DNA of 64,000 nucleotides, taken from positions 1 to 64,000 of the forward strand of contig UQYG01000008.1 of assembly GCA_900545275.1 (NCBI GenBank), given 5' to 3'. Below are positions 34,158 to 42,523 of the stretch, piece by piece. A program made the position numbers and the translations under genes. How positions within the stretch are numbered: position 1 is the stretch's first letter; the number at the start of each line of letters is the position of its first letter. Origin of the DNA: an uncultured Sutterella sp. (GTDB taxonomy: Bacteria > Pseudomonadota > Gammaproteobacteria > Burkholderiales > Burkholderiaceae_F). The notes beneath the pieces were generated by a model. That model was not told where the DNA came from, made no database searches, and saw only the letters and a list, made by a program, of their open reading frames with translations.

Positions 34158-34366
34158 TTCCACTCTACCCATCGATTCGCAAAAAAGCAATGAAAATGAC
34201 CACGATTCTTAACTATCTCTTCGGAACACTACCGCTCGGGTTTCCCCTCGATCGCGGTGGACTCTCTGCAAAGTCATTCTTAAAAAGAATCTATTTTCAA
34301 TGCATCAAAGACGTACTGTTCCGCAAGCGCATTCTTTTCCAGGCCTGCGGAAGGTAAGGTTTGTAT

Positions 34367-34381
34367 TGATACTTATTCTTA
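34367..34381. promoter_or_regulatory. second Fur-like site
   Basis: TGATACTTATTCTTA matches 11 of 14 informative bases of the 7-1-7 Fur consensus (TGATAATnATTATCA). It lies 288 bp upstream of hutW, so it may act from a distance or serve a promoter I cannot define. Confidence 0.4.
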
Positions 34382-34561
34382 TTTGATGTCTGTTGATTAT
34401 CTTCCTCTATTCCCTCAGTGTTTCCCGAAGGGGCTTTCCTCATGGCAGCCCCCGTCTCCCCGGCGATCCCCTCCGGCGAGTGAAGTCGGGGAAAAGCGCG
34501 CGGGTCGAATGACAAAGATTCGAACGGATGAGACGAAAGATCGTAGGTTTCGAAGATATCA

Positions 34562-34583
34562 AATCAAGAGTACGGTCTTGATT
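34562..34583 (+). promoter_or_regulatory. perfect dyad upstream of the DUF4143 ATPase
   Basis: AATCAAGA (34562-34569) and TCTTGATT (34576-34583) are exact inverse repeats with a 6-bp spacer. A further half-like site TATCAAGA occurs at about 34608-34615. This is a good operator candidate for the ATPase gene. Confidence 0.5.
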
Positions 34584-34696
34584 AAATTAAGAGTATACTT
34601 TTGTTTATATCAAGATCATGCTCTGCAAAGAATTCATGACGCTTGATCGGCGTTCTTCATCCCGCCCCTTCCCACCTTTCTTTACGGAGTTCTCTT

Positions 34697-35929
34697 GTGA
34701 GTTACTTGTCCGCTTTGCCTCCCGGTTATCTGCCCCGAACGTTGGAGCCGGTTGTCGCACGCGCTTCCGCACGTTACAAAGGCGTCATGATCACCGGCAT
34801 GCGCCAGGTGGGCAAGACCACGATGCTGCGTCATTTATCAACCGATAGAAACTATGTGAATCTCGATCGATTCCGGGTACTGGATCTTGCGAAGAACTCG
34901 CCGGACGTTTTCTTCAATCAGTACCCTCCCCCTCTCCTGATCGACGAGTTCCAGCGAGCCCCTGATTTAGGTCTTGAACTCAAGGCGCTGCTCGACGAGA
35001 CCGACGAGCGGGGCCTCGTCTGGTTGACCGGATCACAAAAACTTGGGCTTCGGCAATCGGTTGCCGAAGCCCTCTCGGGACGCGTAGCCGCCTACGAGTT
35101 GTTCCCTCTGAGTCTTTATGAGCGACAAGGAAAGGGATTGGAACAAAAGCCCTTCCTGCCGACAGGATCCCTAGAGCGGGGGACGCTTGCTCCCTTCACT
35201 GCGGAAGAACTGTGGAGGATCATCTGGCAGGGTGCCTGGCCGGAAGTCGCCCATGATGATCCGGACGACAGAGACACCTTCTTTGAAAGTCTTCTCAGAA
35301 CCTATCTCGAAAAGGATGTCCTTGCTACCGGCGTTCGTCGAATCATGGAATTCGAAAAATTTCTCGTCATTCTCGCCGCCAGAATCGGTCAAGAATTTGC
35401 CATCGGTGAAGTGCAGAAGGAAGCCGGCATCGCCGCGGAAACCGCCCGCGACTGGCTCAACATCGCGGTGGCGACGGGGATCGTATATCTTCTTCCGCCC
35501 TTCTACGAAAACGTGGGAAAGACGCTCATCAAAAAGCCTAAGCTCTACTTCACGGACACCGGATTTGCGGCGTGGCTTTGCCAATCTCCAAGTCCCTCGG
35601 CGTTGAAGTCCATCTACAACGCCGACTCCTTTTTCGAAAACTTCGTCGTCATGGAAATTCTGAAAAGTTGGCGCCACAACGGAAAAAAAGCGCTCTTTTA
35701 TTTCTATCGAGACACGCAAAAGCGTGAGATTGATTTGCTCATTCGTCAGGGCGACGTCTATCATCCGATCGAAATCAAATCTACCGATGCTCCGAGCCGA
35801 GGCATGCTCAAGCATTTTGACGTAATCAAGGGAAACGTAAAAAGAGGCGCCGGCGCGCTCATTTGCACGGTGCCGCAGGCACGATACCTCACAAGCGACG
35901 TCGTCGCCCTCCCGGTGTGGGATCTGTAG
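34697..35929 (+). CDS. AAA ATPase with DUF4143 C-terminal domain
   Basis: This 410-residue protein has an N-terminal AAA_14 ATPase domain with Walker A GMRQVGKTT (34-42) and Walker B LLIDE (80-84), and a C-terminal DUF4143 domain ending in REIDLLIRQGDVYHPIEIKS, which has the E-I-D/E-I-K pattern of PD-(D/E)XK nuclease folds. The family is widespread, often horizontally spread and of unclear function. The GTG at 34697 follows CGGAG at eight bases; no other start has support. The gene stands alone in a low-GC patch and its base composition is less GC-rich than that of the neighbours, a sign of transfer. Confidence 0.88.
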   Translation: MSYLSALPPGYLPRTLEPVVARASARYKGVMITGMRQVGKTTMLRHLSTDRNYVNLDRFRVLDLAKNSPDVFFNQYPPPLLIDEFQRAPDLGLELKALLDETDERGLVWLTGSQKLGLRQSVAEALSGRVAAYELFPLSLYERQGKGLEQKPFLPTGSLERGTLAPFTAEELWRIIWQGAWPEVAHDDPDDRDTFFESLLRTYLEKDVLATGVRRIMEFEKFLVILAARIGQEFAIGEVQKEAGIAAETARDWLNIAVATGIVYLLPPFYENVGKTLIKKPKLYFTDTGFAAWLCQSPSPSALKSIYNADSFFENFVVMEILKSWRHNGKKALFYFYRDTQKREIDLLIRQGDVYHPIEIKSTDAPSRGMLKHFDVIKGNVKRGAGALICTVPQARYLTSDVVALPVWDL

Positions 35930-35930
35930 C

Positions 35931-36192
35931 GCTTGCCAACGCCCTTCCGCACAAGCCCGTGCACGCGGCCCCGACCCCGGCGAACACACCTGCCGAGCAT
36001 TCCTGCAGGCCCTGCTGACCGGACCGACAGACTTGCGATGGTCGAGGCGCATTCAGCGCAAGCTCGAGGCGATCCGGAAGCGGCAGGCAAAAAACGCAAA
36101 CGGAGTGCACGAGCACGCCAAGGAGAAGAGGCCTCGATTCTGGTGTTTTCGGAAGAAAAGAGAGCCTTTGTGTCCGGAGAAATGGTTTGCCC
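35931..36192 (+). pseudogene. coding-like remnant of unknown origin
   Basis: Between the ATPase and the carbonic anhydrase (361 bp) no complete gene is present. One frame is open from about 35931 to a TGA at 36190-36192 and encodes a basic, protein-like C-terminus (RWSRRIQRKLEAIRKRQAK, then PRFWCFRKKREPLCPEKWF) without any start codon in a good context. It looks like the tail of a broken gene, possibly from a mobile element. I cannot name the family. Confidence 0.3.
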
Positions 36193-36290
36193 GCCTCGCG
36201 TGACCGGCAGGCGGCCTACAATCACGGGGAATTTCCTAAAGGCCTTCGTACCCGCTGCGGGAGGAGGCCTTCCGTCACACGAAAAACGAC

Positions 36291-36929
36291 ATGTCGACCA
36301 ATTTTCACGACCTTATTCAGGGCTTTCACAACTTCAAGGAAAACACGCTGCTTCGGGAAGCCGAATTTTTCGATCGCCTCGCCCACGGACAGAATCCCAA
36401 GACGCTCGTCATCGCGTGCTGCGACTCGCGCGCCGATCCTGCGATCCTGATGGGCTGCAGGCCGGGCGACCTCTTCGTCGTGCGAAACGTCGCCGCGCTC
36501 GTCCCCTCCGAGGAAGAGGCGGGAAGCCCCGACGCCGTGCTCGCCGCCGTGGAGTACGCCGTCAAGCACCTCGACATTCACCACGTCATCGTCATGGGAC
36601 ACTCCAACTGCGGGGGCATTCAGGGACTGCTCTTCAAGGAAAAGATCGAAAACGAGCGCCACACCACGAGCTGGGTGGCGCTTGCGCAGCCCGTTCTCGA
36701 CGAGCTCGAAGCGGAAAATCCCTACGAACCCCTCGCGCTTCGCTGCCGCCGCTGCGAAGAAGGCGCCGTGCTCCTTTCGATCGAAAACCTTCTCTCCTAC
36801 GATTGGATCCGCGCTCGGGTCGACGAAGGGTCGCTCTCTCTTCACGCCCTCTACTACGACATGGCGGCGGGAAATCTTTGCGTGTGGGACGCCGAACGGG
36901 AGGACTTCGTCGCAACCGTCGCCCGCTGA
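36291..36929 (+). CDS. beta-class carbonic anhydrase
   Basis: This 212-residue zinc enzyme interconverts carbon dioxide and bicarbonate. The zinc ligands and catalytic dyad are visible: Cys44, Asp45 and Arg47 in CCDSRADP, and His104 and Cys107 in GHSNCGG. The length is normal for the plant-type/Can group. It would supply bicarbonate for carboxylations in the cytoplasm. The ATG at 36291 has no good ribosome site. A long hairpin without T run lies just downstream. Confidence 0.95.
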   Translation: MSTNFHDLIQGFHNFKENTLLREAEFFDRLAHGQNPKTLVIACCDSRADPAILMGCRPGDLFVVRNVAALVPSEEEAGSPDAVLAAVEYAVKHLDIHHVIVMGHSNCGGIQGLLFKEKIENERHTTSWVALAQPVLDELEAENPYEPLALRCRRCEEGAVLLSIENLLSYDWIRARVDEGSLSLHALYYDMAAGNLCVWDAEREDFVATVAR

Positions 36930-36960
36930 CCGCCCGTACGTGGACGTCTTGGCGTTCTGC

Positions 36961-36993
36961 GCAAAGGGATCGGCCGCGACGGCGTCCCTTTGC
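36961..36993 (+). terminator. hairpin after the carbonic anhydrase gene
   Basis: GCAAAGGGA (36961-36969) and TCCCTTTGC (36985-36993) are exact inverse repeats. No T run follows, so it may be an mRNA-end stabiliser or a factor-dependent end rather than a simple terminator. Confidence 0.45.
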
Positions 36994-37180
36994 CGACCTG
37001 CGGCGTCCCGGGCAGTCTCGCCTCCGAACCGTCCCGGAACGGCCGGCGTACGCGCCCGAGGCTCGGTATTTGCGAGCAGTCGAGTAAAAAGGAAGGCGCC
37101 TCCTTCCTGCGGCGGACCGAAAGTTTGCTACCTTCATTTCTACCGCACATCCCGGTCGGATGTTTTTTCCTTTGACTCCC

Positions 37181-38737
37181 ATGGATTTTCTTTTTGATCC
37201 CTCCCTCTGGGCGGGACTGATCACTCTCATCGTTCTGGAGATCGTCCTCGGCATCGACAATCTCGTATTCGTCGCCATCCTTGCCAAAAAGCTCCCCGCC
37301 GCGCAACAGGACCGTGCGCTCTACACCGGACTCGGGCTCGCGCTCGTGATGCGGCTCGGACTCCTTTCCATCATGTCCTGGCTCGTGTCGCTCACGACGC
37401 CGGTCTTTACGGTCTTCGGACATCCGTTTTCCTGGCGTGACCTCATTTTGCTCGCCGGCGGCGTCTTTCTTCTCTTCAAAGCGACGTCGGAGCTGCACGA
37501 ACGTCTCGAAGCGCTCCCCCACACCGAGTCGAAGAACCGGGGCACGGCGGGCTTCTGGACGGTCATCGCGCAGATTCTCCTTCTGGACGCCGTCTTCTCC
37601 GTCGACTCGATCATCACCGCGGTGGGCATGGTCGACAACCTCGGCATCATGTGCACGGCCGTCGTAGTGGCGATGATCGTCATGGTGGCGGCGAGCCGTC
37701 CCCTCACGGCATTCGTGAACGATCACCCGACCGTGGTCGTCCTGTGTCTCTCCTTCCTTCTGATGATCGGCCTCTCCCTCCTGGCCGAAGGCCTCGGTTT
37801 TCACATCCCGAAGGGCTACCTCTATGCCGCGATCGCGTTCTCGATCCTCATCGAAACCTTCAACCAGATCGCCACGCGCAACCGCGTCAAACACGAGCTA
37901 CGCCTTCCCTTCCGAGAACGGACCACCCGAGCCGTCCTGCGGCTTTTGGAAAAGAAGACCGAAGAGCCCGTCACCGAAACCGAAGCCATGCTCCCCGCCA
38001 CCGCAAAGCCCTTTGCCGCGGACGAACGCGAGATGGTGGAAGGCGTGCTGAGTCTGGCCGACCGGTCGGTGCGCATGATCATGACGCCGCGCGCCGAAAT
38101 CGGCTGGCTCGACTTGGAAAAAGACTTCGAAACGCTTTGCGCGGACGTCAAAGACCTGCACCACAGCCTCTTTCCCGTAGGGGAAGGATCACTCGACAAT
38201 CTCGTGGGCTTCGTCAAGGCGAAAGACTTGATCGACTGCCGCGACACTCCTTCTCTCAGAGCTCTCGCGCTAAAACGTCGGCCCTTCCTCGTGCCCGAAA
38301 CCATCAGCCTCATCCGCCTCGTGCGGGATCTGCGCAAGAACCGTGCGACGCTCGTGCTCGTTACCGATGAATTCGGAGTCCTGCAGGGCCTCGTGACGAT
38401 GCACGACATTCTCGAAGCCATTGCCGGCGAGTTCCCCGACGAAGGAGAAGCGCCGCTTCTGCAAAAGGACGAAGCCGACGGCTCATGGTTGGCGGACGGC
38501 TCCGTCGACCTCGTGTCGATGAGTCACGCCTTTGGCGCGCCCGGACTCTTTGAGAAGTCGAGCGACTTCGTGACTTTGGCGGGCCTGCTGCTGCAGCGCT
38601 TCGGGCGCTTGCCGCAGGAAGGCGAGACGGTGGAAATCGAGAACCGCAGCTTCGAAGTCGTCAAGCTTGAGAAAAACCGCATCGCGCTTGTCCGCATCCG
38701 CGACAAAACGACGACGGACCGAATGATCGCCTCGTAA
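37181..38737 (+). CDS. TerC-family membrane protein with CBS and CorC domains (YoaE-like)
   Basis: This 518-residue protein, the same length as E. coli YoaE, has an N-terminal TerC-type membrane domain (about 1-235, starting LDPSLWAGLITLIVLEIVLGIDNL-like with the acidic ELVLGID motif), a CBS pair (about 280-400) and a C-terminal CorC/HlyC transporter-associated domain. TerC relatives are linked to metal handling, mainly manganese export during secretion of metalloproteins; the substrate here is not shown. The ATG at 37181 matches the family start (MDFLFDPSLW); an ATG at 37160 is in frame but adds residues without similarity. It is its own unit. Confidence 0.9.
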   Translation: MDFLFDPSLWAGLITLIVLEIVLGIDNLVFVAILAKKLPAAQQDRALYTGLGLALVMRLGLLSIMSWLVSLTTPVFTVFGHPFSWRDLILLAGGVFLLFKATSELHERLEALPHTESKNRGTAGFWTVIAQILLLDAVFSVDSIITAVGMVDNLGIMCTAVVVAMIVMVAASRPLTAFVNDHPTVVVLCLSFLLMIGLSLLAEGLGFHIPKGYLYAAIAFSILIETFNQIATRNRVKHELRLPFRERTTRAVLRLLEKKTEEPVTETEAMLPATAKPFAADEREMVEGVLSLADRSVRMIMTPRAEIGWLDLEKDFETLCADVKDLHHSLFPVGEGSLDNLVGFVKAKDLIDCRDTPSLRALALKRRPFLVPETISLIRLVRDLRKNRATLVLVTDEFGVLQGLVTMHDILEAIAGEFPDEGEAPLLQKDEADGSWLADGSVDLVSMSHAFGAPGLFEKSSDFVTLAGLLLQRFGRLPQEGETVEIENRSFEVVKLEKNRIALVRIRDKTTTDRMIAS

Positions 38738-38751
38738 GCTTCTGCGATCTC

Positions 38752-38782
38752 GAGGGCGGTTTGCCGCGGGCGAACCGCCCTC
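38752..38782 (+). terminator. hairpin after the TerC-like gene
   Basis: GAGGGCGGTT (38752-38761) pairs exactly with AACCGCCCTC (38773-38782). The T run is weak (CCGTCTCTTC), so its strength as a terminator is uncertain. Confidence 0.55.
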
Positions 38783-38795
38783 CCGTCTCTTCGTC

Positions 38796-38822
38796 GAAAC
38801 CGAAGAAACCGAAGAAACCGAG
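38796..38822 (+). repeat. three tandem copies of a 9-bp unit
   Basis: GAAACCGAA occurs at 38796-38804 and 38805-38813, and GAAACCGAG at 38814-38822. It sits between a terminator-like hairpin and the tRNA promoter. Replication slippage is a sufficient explanation. Confidence 0.8.
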
Positions 38823-38848
38823 CATTGTGAGCATTCTTCGCAAGCACC

Positions 38849-38877
38849 TTGCTTTTTTCAGACTTTTCCAGTAGAAT
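38849..38877 (+). promoter_or_regulatory. promoter of tRNA-Gly
   Basis: TTGCTT (38849-38854), 17 bp and TAGAAT (38872-38877) precede the tRNA by 16 bp. Confidence 0.65.
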
Positions 38878-38893
38878 TTCTAACTCCTCGGAT

Positions 38894-38968
38894 GCGGGTG
38901 TCGTATAACGGCTATTACCCTAGCCTTCCAAGCTAGAGACGAGGGTTCGACTCCCTTCACCCGCTCCA
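38894..38968 (+). tRNA. tRNA-Gly (anticodon UCC)
   Basis: The 75-nt gene folds as a complete cloverleaf: acceptor GCGGGTG with CACCCGC, discriminator T and encoded CCA (38966-38968). The anticodon loop is CTTCCAA, giving UCC, and the T arm has GGTTCGACTCC. It reads GGA and, by wobble, GGG codons. It stands alone, with promoter and terminator. tRNA-Gly genes are common integration targets, but no integrase or repeated 3' end is seen nearby. Confidence 0.96.
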
Positions 38969-38975
38969 TCTTTCG

Positions 38976-39000
38976 AAAAGTTCCCGCCGGGAACTTTTTT
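38976..39000 (+). terminator. terminator after tRNA-Gly
   Basis: AAAAGTTCCC (38976-38985), GCC loop and GGGAACTTTT (38989-38998), then T to 39000. Confidence 0.9.
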
Positions 39001-39113
39001 CGTATCCGCCCCCGCATTTTCCTCCCTCCCCTCTTCCCGCCTCCTATACTTCTTCGAACAAGGTAGAGCTTCGCCCGCCGGGACGTTTTGCTCTCGTACG
39101 CAAGGAGAATCTC

Positions 39114-39821
39114 ATGGATCTGCATTTTCGTCCGATGCGCCTTCATTCGCGCATTCAGGAGACGCCCGACACCTTCACCCAGAATTTCGTGCCGCTCGAC
39201 GGCAAACCCTTCGTAAACCGTCCCGGACAGTTCACGGTCGTCAAGGTGGGAGAGACCGGCGTCTGCCGCCCCTATACGGTCTCGAGCACCCACGGCATTT
39301 CCGAATTCGTGACGACCACCGTCTGCCGCGTGCCCGGCGGCTGCGCCTCGAACTGGATCACGACGGTTCCCGTGGGAAGTACGGTGCATCTCGCCGAGCC
39401 CATGGGGGACTTCACTTGCGACGACGATCCGATGGAAAAATTCCTCCTGATGGCGAGCGGATCGGGCATCACGCCGATCCTTTCGATGACGAGGTGGCTC
39501 CTCGTAACGAAGCCCCGCGTCGACATTGAAGTCGTCTATACGACGAAGTCGCCCGCGCACATCGTTCAGCGCAATTGGTGGCGCGTCATGACGGAGTGCC
39601 GGCCGGAATTGAAGACCCACATCTTCACCAAGGAAAACGCCTGCGCCCCCTATCTCACGGGACGTCTCACGGCGGAGCGTCTCGCCGAACTCGTCCCCGA
39701 CTATTCCGAGCGGCGCCTCTACGCCTGCGCGTCGCCGGGCTTCATGAAGCACCTGGGCGCCTGGCGCCGAACCCTCGGGATCGACGACGAACATTTCCGC
39801 ACCGAAGCCTTCGGCTGCTGA
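39114..39821 (+). CDS. FNR-type flavin reductase / NAD(P)H oxidoreductase
   Basis: This 235-residue protein has the ferredoxin-NADP reductase fold: a beta-barrel with the FAD motif RPYTVSST and a nucleotide domain with MASGSGITPILSM and YACASPGFM. The closest layout is Hcr or phenol-hydroxylase-type reductases without their 2Fe-2S ferredoxin domain. It would pass electrons from NAD(P)H to a small redox partner, which is not obvious in the window. The ATG follows AAGGAG. It is a one-gene unit with a convergent neighbour. Confidence 0.85.
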   Translation: MDLHFRPMRLHSRIQETPDTFTQNFVPLDGKPFVNRPGQFTVVKVGETGVCRPYTVSSTHGISEFVTTTVCRVPGGCASNWITTVPVGSTVHLAEPMGDFTCDDDPMEKFLLMASGSGITPILSMTRWLLVTKPRVDIEVVYTTKSPAHIVQRNWWRVMTECRPELKTHIFTKENACAPYLTGRLTAERLAELVPDYSERRLYACASPGFMKHLGAWRRTLGIDDEHFRTEAFGC

Positions 39822-39828
39822 CAAAGAC

Positions 39829-39857
39829 GCGAAAGGCCGGAAAATCCGGCCTTTCGC
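39829..39857. terminator. long hairpin between convergent genes
   Basis: GCGAAAGGCCGG (39829-39840) is the exact inverse of CCGGCCTTTCGC (39846-39857). It lies between the reductase and the glycosylase genes. No clear T run follows on either strand. Confidence 0.65.
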
Positions 39858-39875
39858 ACGTTCGCGGACGGCGCT

Positions 39876-40784
39876 TCAGTCTTCCTTCTTTCCAAAGACG
39901 ATTCCCGCGCGGGCGAGCGTCTGTTTGAGAAGCACCAGGTCTTCCCAGGCCTTCGCCTTTTCCTCGGGACGGCGAAGAAGGTAGGAAGGGTGATAGGTCG
40001 TGACGGCGGGCACCATCTTCGCGCCCACGCGGACTTCGTAGATCGTGCCGCGCGTGCGGCCGATGCTCGATTCGGGCGGGAGGTTCAAGAGCGACGTCAC
40101 GGCGAAGCGTCCCATGAGGAAAAGGACGTCGGGCTGCAGAATTTCGAGCTGACGGCGCAAAAACACCGAGCAGGCCGCGACTTCGTCGGGCTTGGGATTG
40201 CGGTTTCCGGGCGGACGGCACTTGAGGACGTTCAAAATCGTCACGTCCTTGCGCCGTTCGACACCGAGGACGTTGAGCATCGCGGTGAGAAGCTGGCCGC
40301 TCTTTCCCACAAACGGAATCCCCTGAAAGTCTTCTTCGCCGCCCGGCGCTTCGCCGACGATCACGAAGCGCGCTTCTCGCCCTTCTTCGGCAAAGACCAT
40401 GTGCTGCCGGGTGGACCCCATGGGACAGACGCGGCAGGCGTCGGCAAGGCTCCGCAACGTTTCCCAGTCGGCCGTCCTGGCGGCGAGCGCCGTCTCTTCG
40501 GGCATCGAAACGATCGGAACGACGGTTTCTCCGGCGCTGGCTACGTTCCGCCCCGCGCGGGATGCGCGGTGCGTGACGGGAGCTCTCGTCGGCGCGACGC
40601 GGGCTGCGGGGACTTCCGCCGAAATCGGAGGAGCGTCGGGACGAACGACCGCACCGCGCACGGGAGCGGGCGCGAGACGCTTTTTCGTCATCTCGTCGAG
40701 GAGCGGATCTTCGGTGTCGCGCAGCAACCACTGCGGACCGATCCGCATCGCCTCCCAAATCCTGCTTCGCGCGGTGTCGAGCAT
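39876..40784 (-). CDS. type 4 uracil-DNA glycosylase (iron-sulphur)
   Basis: This 302-residue enzyme removes uracil from DNA. The C-terminal 200 residues hold the UDG fold with motif A GEAPGGEEDFQGIPFVGKSG and the conserved His of TTYHPSYLLR; the cluster cysteines of family 4 are seen in CRVCP and further on in LNVLKCRPPGN and AACSV. The N-terminal 110 residues are a Pro/Ala-rich linker found in many betaproteobacterial members. The ATG at 40784 overlaps the rimI stop (TGATG). It forms the tsaB-rimI-udg operon. Confidence 0.92.
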   Translation of the reverse strand: MLDTARSRIWEAMRIGPQWLLRDTEDPLLDEMTKKRLAPAPVRGAVVRPDAPPISAEVPAARVAPTRAPVTHRASRAGRNVASAGETVVPIVSMPEETALAARTADWETLRSLADACRVCPMGSTRQHMVFAEEGREARFVIVGEAPGGEEDFQGIPFVGKSGQLLTAMLNVLGVERRKDVTILNVLKCRPPGNRNPKPDEVAACSVFLRRQLEILQPDVLFLMGRFAVTSLLNLPPESSIGRTRGTIYEVRVGAKMVPAVTTYHPSYLLRRPEEKAKAWEDLVLLKQTLARAGIVFGKKED

Positions 40785-41236
40785 CAGTCTTCCTTCCAAC
40801 GATTGGTCATGAGGAGCGCGTCCTCACGGCGCCCGTCGTAGAAATAGTAGCCTTTTCGCAGGCCCACGATGGCAAAGCCCGAAGTTTCGTAGAGCTTTGC
40901 GGCCGGATCGTTTCCCGCCCGTACCTCCAAGTGCATGGCGACGATCCCGCGGCCTTCGGCCTCGGAAAGGGCGTCTTGGAGAAGCGCCCGCGCGTATCCT
41001 TTGCGCTGAGCGTTTTTCGCCGTGCCGATCAGAAGGAGTTCGGACTCGTCGAGAATCGTGCGCCAGACGATCCACGAGAGGATTTGCCCCCCGTCGTCGG
41101 TGAGCACGCGCGCGACGTAGTCGGGACCGAGCGCGTCTTCGAGCGCGCGCTCGCTCCAGGGCGTCACTTCGACCTCGGCTTCGAGCGCCGCGACAAGCGG
41201 CACGTCGTCACGGCTCATCGGGCGAATCGTCGTCAC
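40784..41236 (-). CDS. rimI: ribosomal-protein-alanine N-acetyltransferase
   Basis: This 150-residue GNAT enzyme (E. coli RimI has 148) acetylates the N-terminal alanine of ribosomal protein bS18. The acetyl-CoA loop is QRKGYARALL, followed by LEVRAGNDPAAKLYETSGF. The start is the GTG at 41236, inside the overlap GTGA with the tsaB stop, behind GGAGAG. Its place between tsaB and udg is common in betaproteobacteria. Confidence 0.92.
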   Translation of the reverse strand: MTTIRPMSRDDVPLVAALEAEVEVTPWSERALEDALGPDYVARVLTDDGGQILSWIVWRTILDESELLLIGTAKNAQRKGYARALLQDALSEAEGRGIVAMHLEVRAGNDPAAKLYETSGFAIVGLRKGYYFYDGRREDALLMTNRWKED

Positions 41237-41958
41237 AACTTCTCTCCGCGGCGGCGTTCTTCGGACGTGAGCGCCACGCGGTCGCGCACGTAAAGGGGCG
41301 CTGCGAGCGCGGGCGGCACGGTTTTTCCGCACCGCGAAGCGGCGAGCGCGATCTCGAGCATGTCGACGGCGTCGGCCGTTTCGGCATGGACGCGCACGTC
41401 GTCCGCAAACTTGAGCTCTTCGGGATAGGCGGCGGGGGCGCTGCCCGCCACAACCGTCGCACCCGACGCACGCACCCAGGCGGGCGCGTCGGCGGGCTTG
41501 ACGAGCTTCGCATCCTCAATCGTCACGGGCAGTCCCTCGGGATCGGCCTCATAGAGCGCCGCATAGCATTCGTTCATGCGCGCGTCGTTGAGCACCGCAA
41601 TGCGGGCGCCCTTGGGAAGCTCGAGCGCCTTTTGCGTGCGGTACGCGAGCGCTTCGAGGTTGCTCACCGGAACCGTGTCGATTTGGAGCGCCCAGGTGAC
41701 GCCCTGCGCCGTACCGCAGGCGACGCGCAGTCCCGTGAAGGATCCCGGCCCCGCCCCGAAGGCGACGAGACCGATTTCGCGGCGCGAACACCCGGCCTCC
41801 TTAAGAAGCGTCGCCACCTGATCGAGCAGACGCTCGGCGTGACGGTTTCCGACCCGTTCGACGGTTTCAAAAACGCGGCCGTCAGGCAAGCGCAGCGCGG
41901 CGGAAGAGCGTTCGCCCGCCGTATCGAGAGCAAGCAAAAGAGGTGCGTTGCGATTCAT
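41233..41958 (-). CDS. tsaB: tRNA t6A-modification protein TsaB
   Basis: This 241-residue ASKHA-fold protein is the platform subunit of the TsaBDE complex that makes threonylcarbamoyl-adenosine 37 in ANN-decoding tRNAs. The N-terminal LLALDTAGERSSAAL and the segment AFGAGPGSFTGLRVA are characteristic. It opens the tsaB-rimI-udg operon, with GTGA overlap to rimI. Confidence 0.94.
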   Translation of the reverse strand: MNRNAPLLLALDTAGERSSAALRLPDGRVFETVERVGNRHAERLLDQVATLLKEAGCSRREIGLVAFGAGPGSFTGLRVACGTAQGVTWALQIDTVPVSNLEALAYRTQKALELPKGARIAVLNDARMNECYAALYEADPEGLPVTIEDAKLVKPADAPAWVRASGATVVAGSAPAAYPEELKFADDVRVHAETADAVDMLEIALAASRCGKTVPPALAAPLYVRDRVALTSEERRRGEKL

Positions 41959-42020
41959 TTTGGGATCTATGTGATGGGAAGCGTTTCATTATAGCGGTCC
42001 CGAGCCCGACGCCCCGCAAA

Positions 42021-42044
42021 AGAAAAGGGACGCCGAAGCGTCCC
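42021..42044 (-). terminator. terminator of the DUF3106 gene
   Basis: On the minus strand GGGACGC (42044-42038), TTCG tetraloop and GCGTCCC (42033-42027) are followed by TTTTCTTTT. Confidence 0.88.
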
Positions 42045-42067
42045 TCGAGGAAAGAATGAATGCCGCG

Positions 42068-42523
42068 TCAGGGTGCCGCGGCTTCCGCCGCGGGACGGTC
42101 CGCCCGATGAGAGCGGCGAAACTGCATGTGCACTTCCATCACCTGGCGCCGCAGTTCCGAGCGCTTTTCTTCGCACATGCCGCCCAAACGACGGCCGGCG
42201 CGGCGCTCGCCTTCGCGCTTCACGCTGTAGCGGTTTCGCAACTGCTCGCGCTCGGCGCTCGAGAGGTGTTTGCGCATCTCGCGCCGATCTTCACTCGACA
42301 TCTGACGCCAATAAGAAGTCTTGGCGACTTCGTCGAGGAAGGGCCACAGACGCGCACGCTCCGCGGCGCTCATTTGCTCCCACAGCCGAACGCAGGGAAC
42401 CTTTTCGGTCACGCACTCGGCCATGCGGCTGCCTTCCGCGCCATCGGCCACGGGGCCTTCCCAGGCGGCGTAGACGGCTCCGCAGCCGCAGAGCAAAACG
42501 ACGAGACAAACATTCTTTCGCAT
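42068..42523 (-). CDS. exported DUF3106-like helical protein
   Basis: This 151-residue protein starts with a signal peptide (about 1-19, ending AVYAAWEG) and then has repeated Trp/Leu-Arg helices (LWEQMSAAERARLWPFLDE, SYWRQMSSEDRREMRKHLS) like those of DUF3106 periplasmic proteins. The function is unknown; such small helical proteins may sense or buffer envelope stress. The tail is basic. The ATG at 42523 was chosen because the signal peptide starts there; its ribosome site is weak. It is divergent from the response-regulator gene with 323 bp between them. Confidence 0.7.
   Translation of the reverse strand: MRKNVCLVVLLCGCGAVYAAWEGPVADGAEGSRMAECVTEKVPCVRLWEQMSAAERARLWPFLDEVAKTSYWRQMSSEDRREMRKHLSSAEREQLRNRYSVKREGERRAGRRLGGMCEEKRSELRRQVMEVHMQFRRSHRADRPAAEAAAP

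Larger units (their letters stand above)
34080..34696. promoter_or_regulatory. 617-bp low-GC divergent control region, hutW operon / ATPase gene
   Basis: I see no gene in this stretch. It contains the hutW promoter and Fur-like sites (34124-34157), a second Fur-like site (34367-34381) and a dyad near the ATPase gene (34562-34583), each listed separately. The lower GC and the lack of coding pattern suggest a recombined junction between the haem operon and the accessory ATPase. Confidence 0.6.

Noticed and set aside
38796..38822. Triple 9-bp repeat as the start of a CRISPR array or iterons
   Set aside because: The unit is far too short, has no spacers and no replication or cas genes are near.
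38894..39000. tRNA-Gly as an attachment site of an integrated element
   Set aside because: No integrase gene and no duplicated tRNA 3' end is seen on either side within the window.
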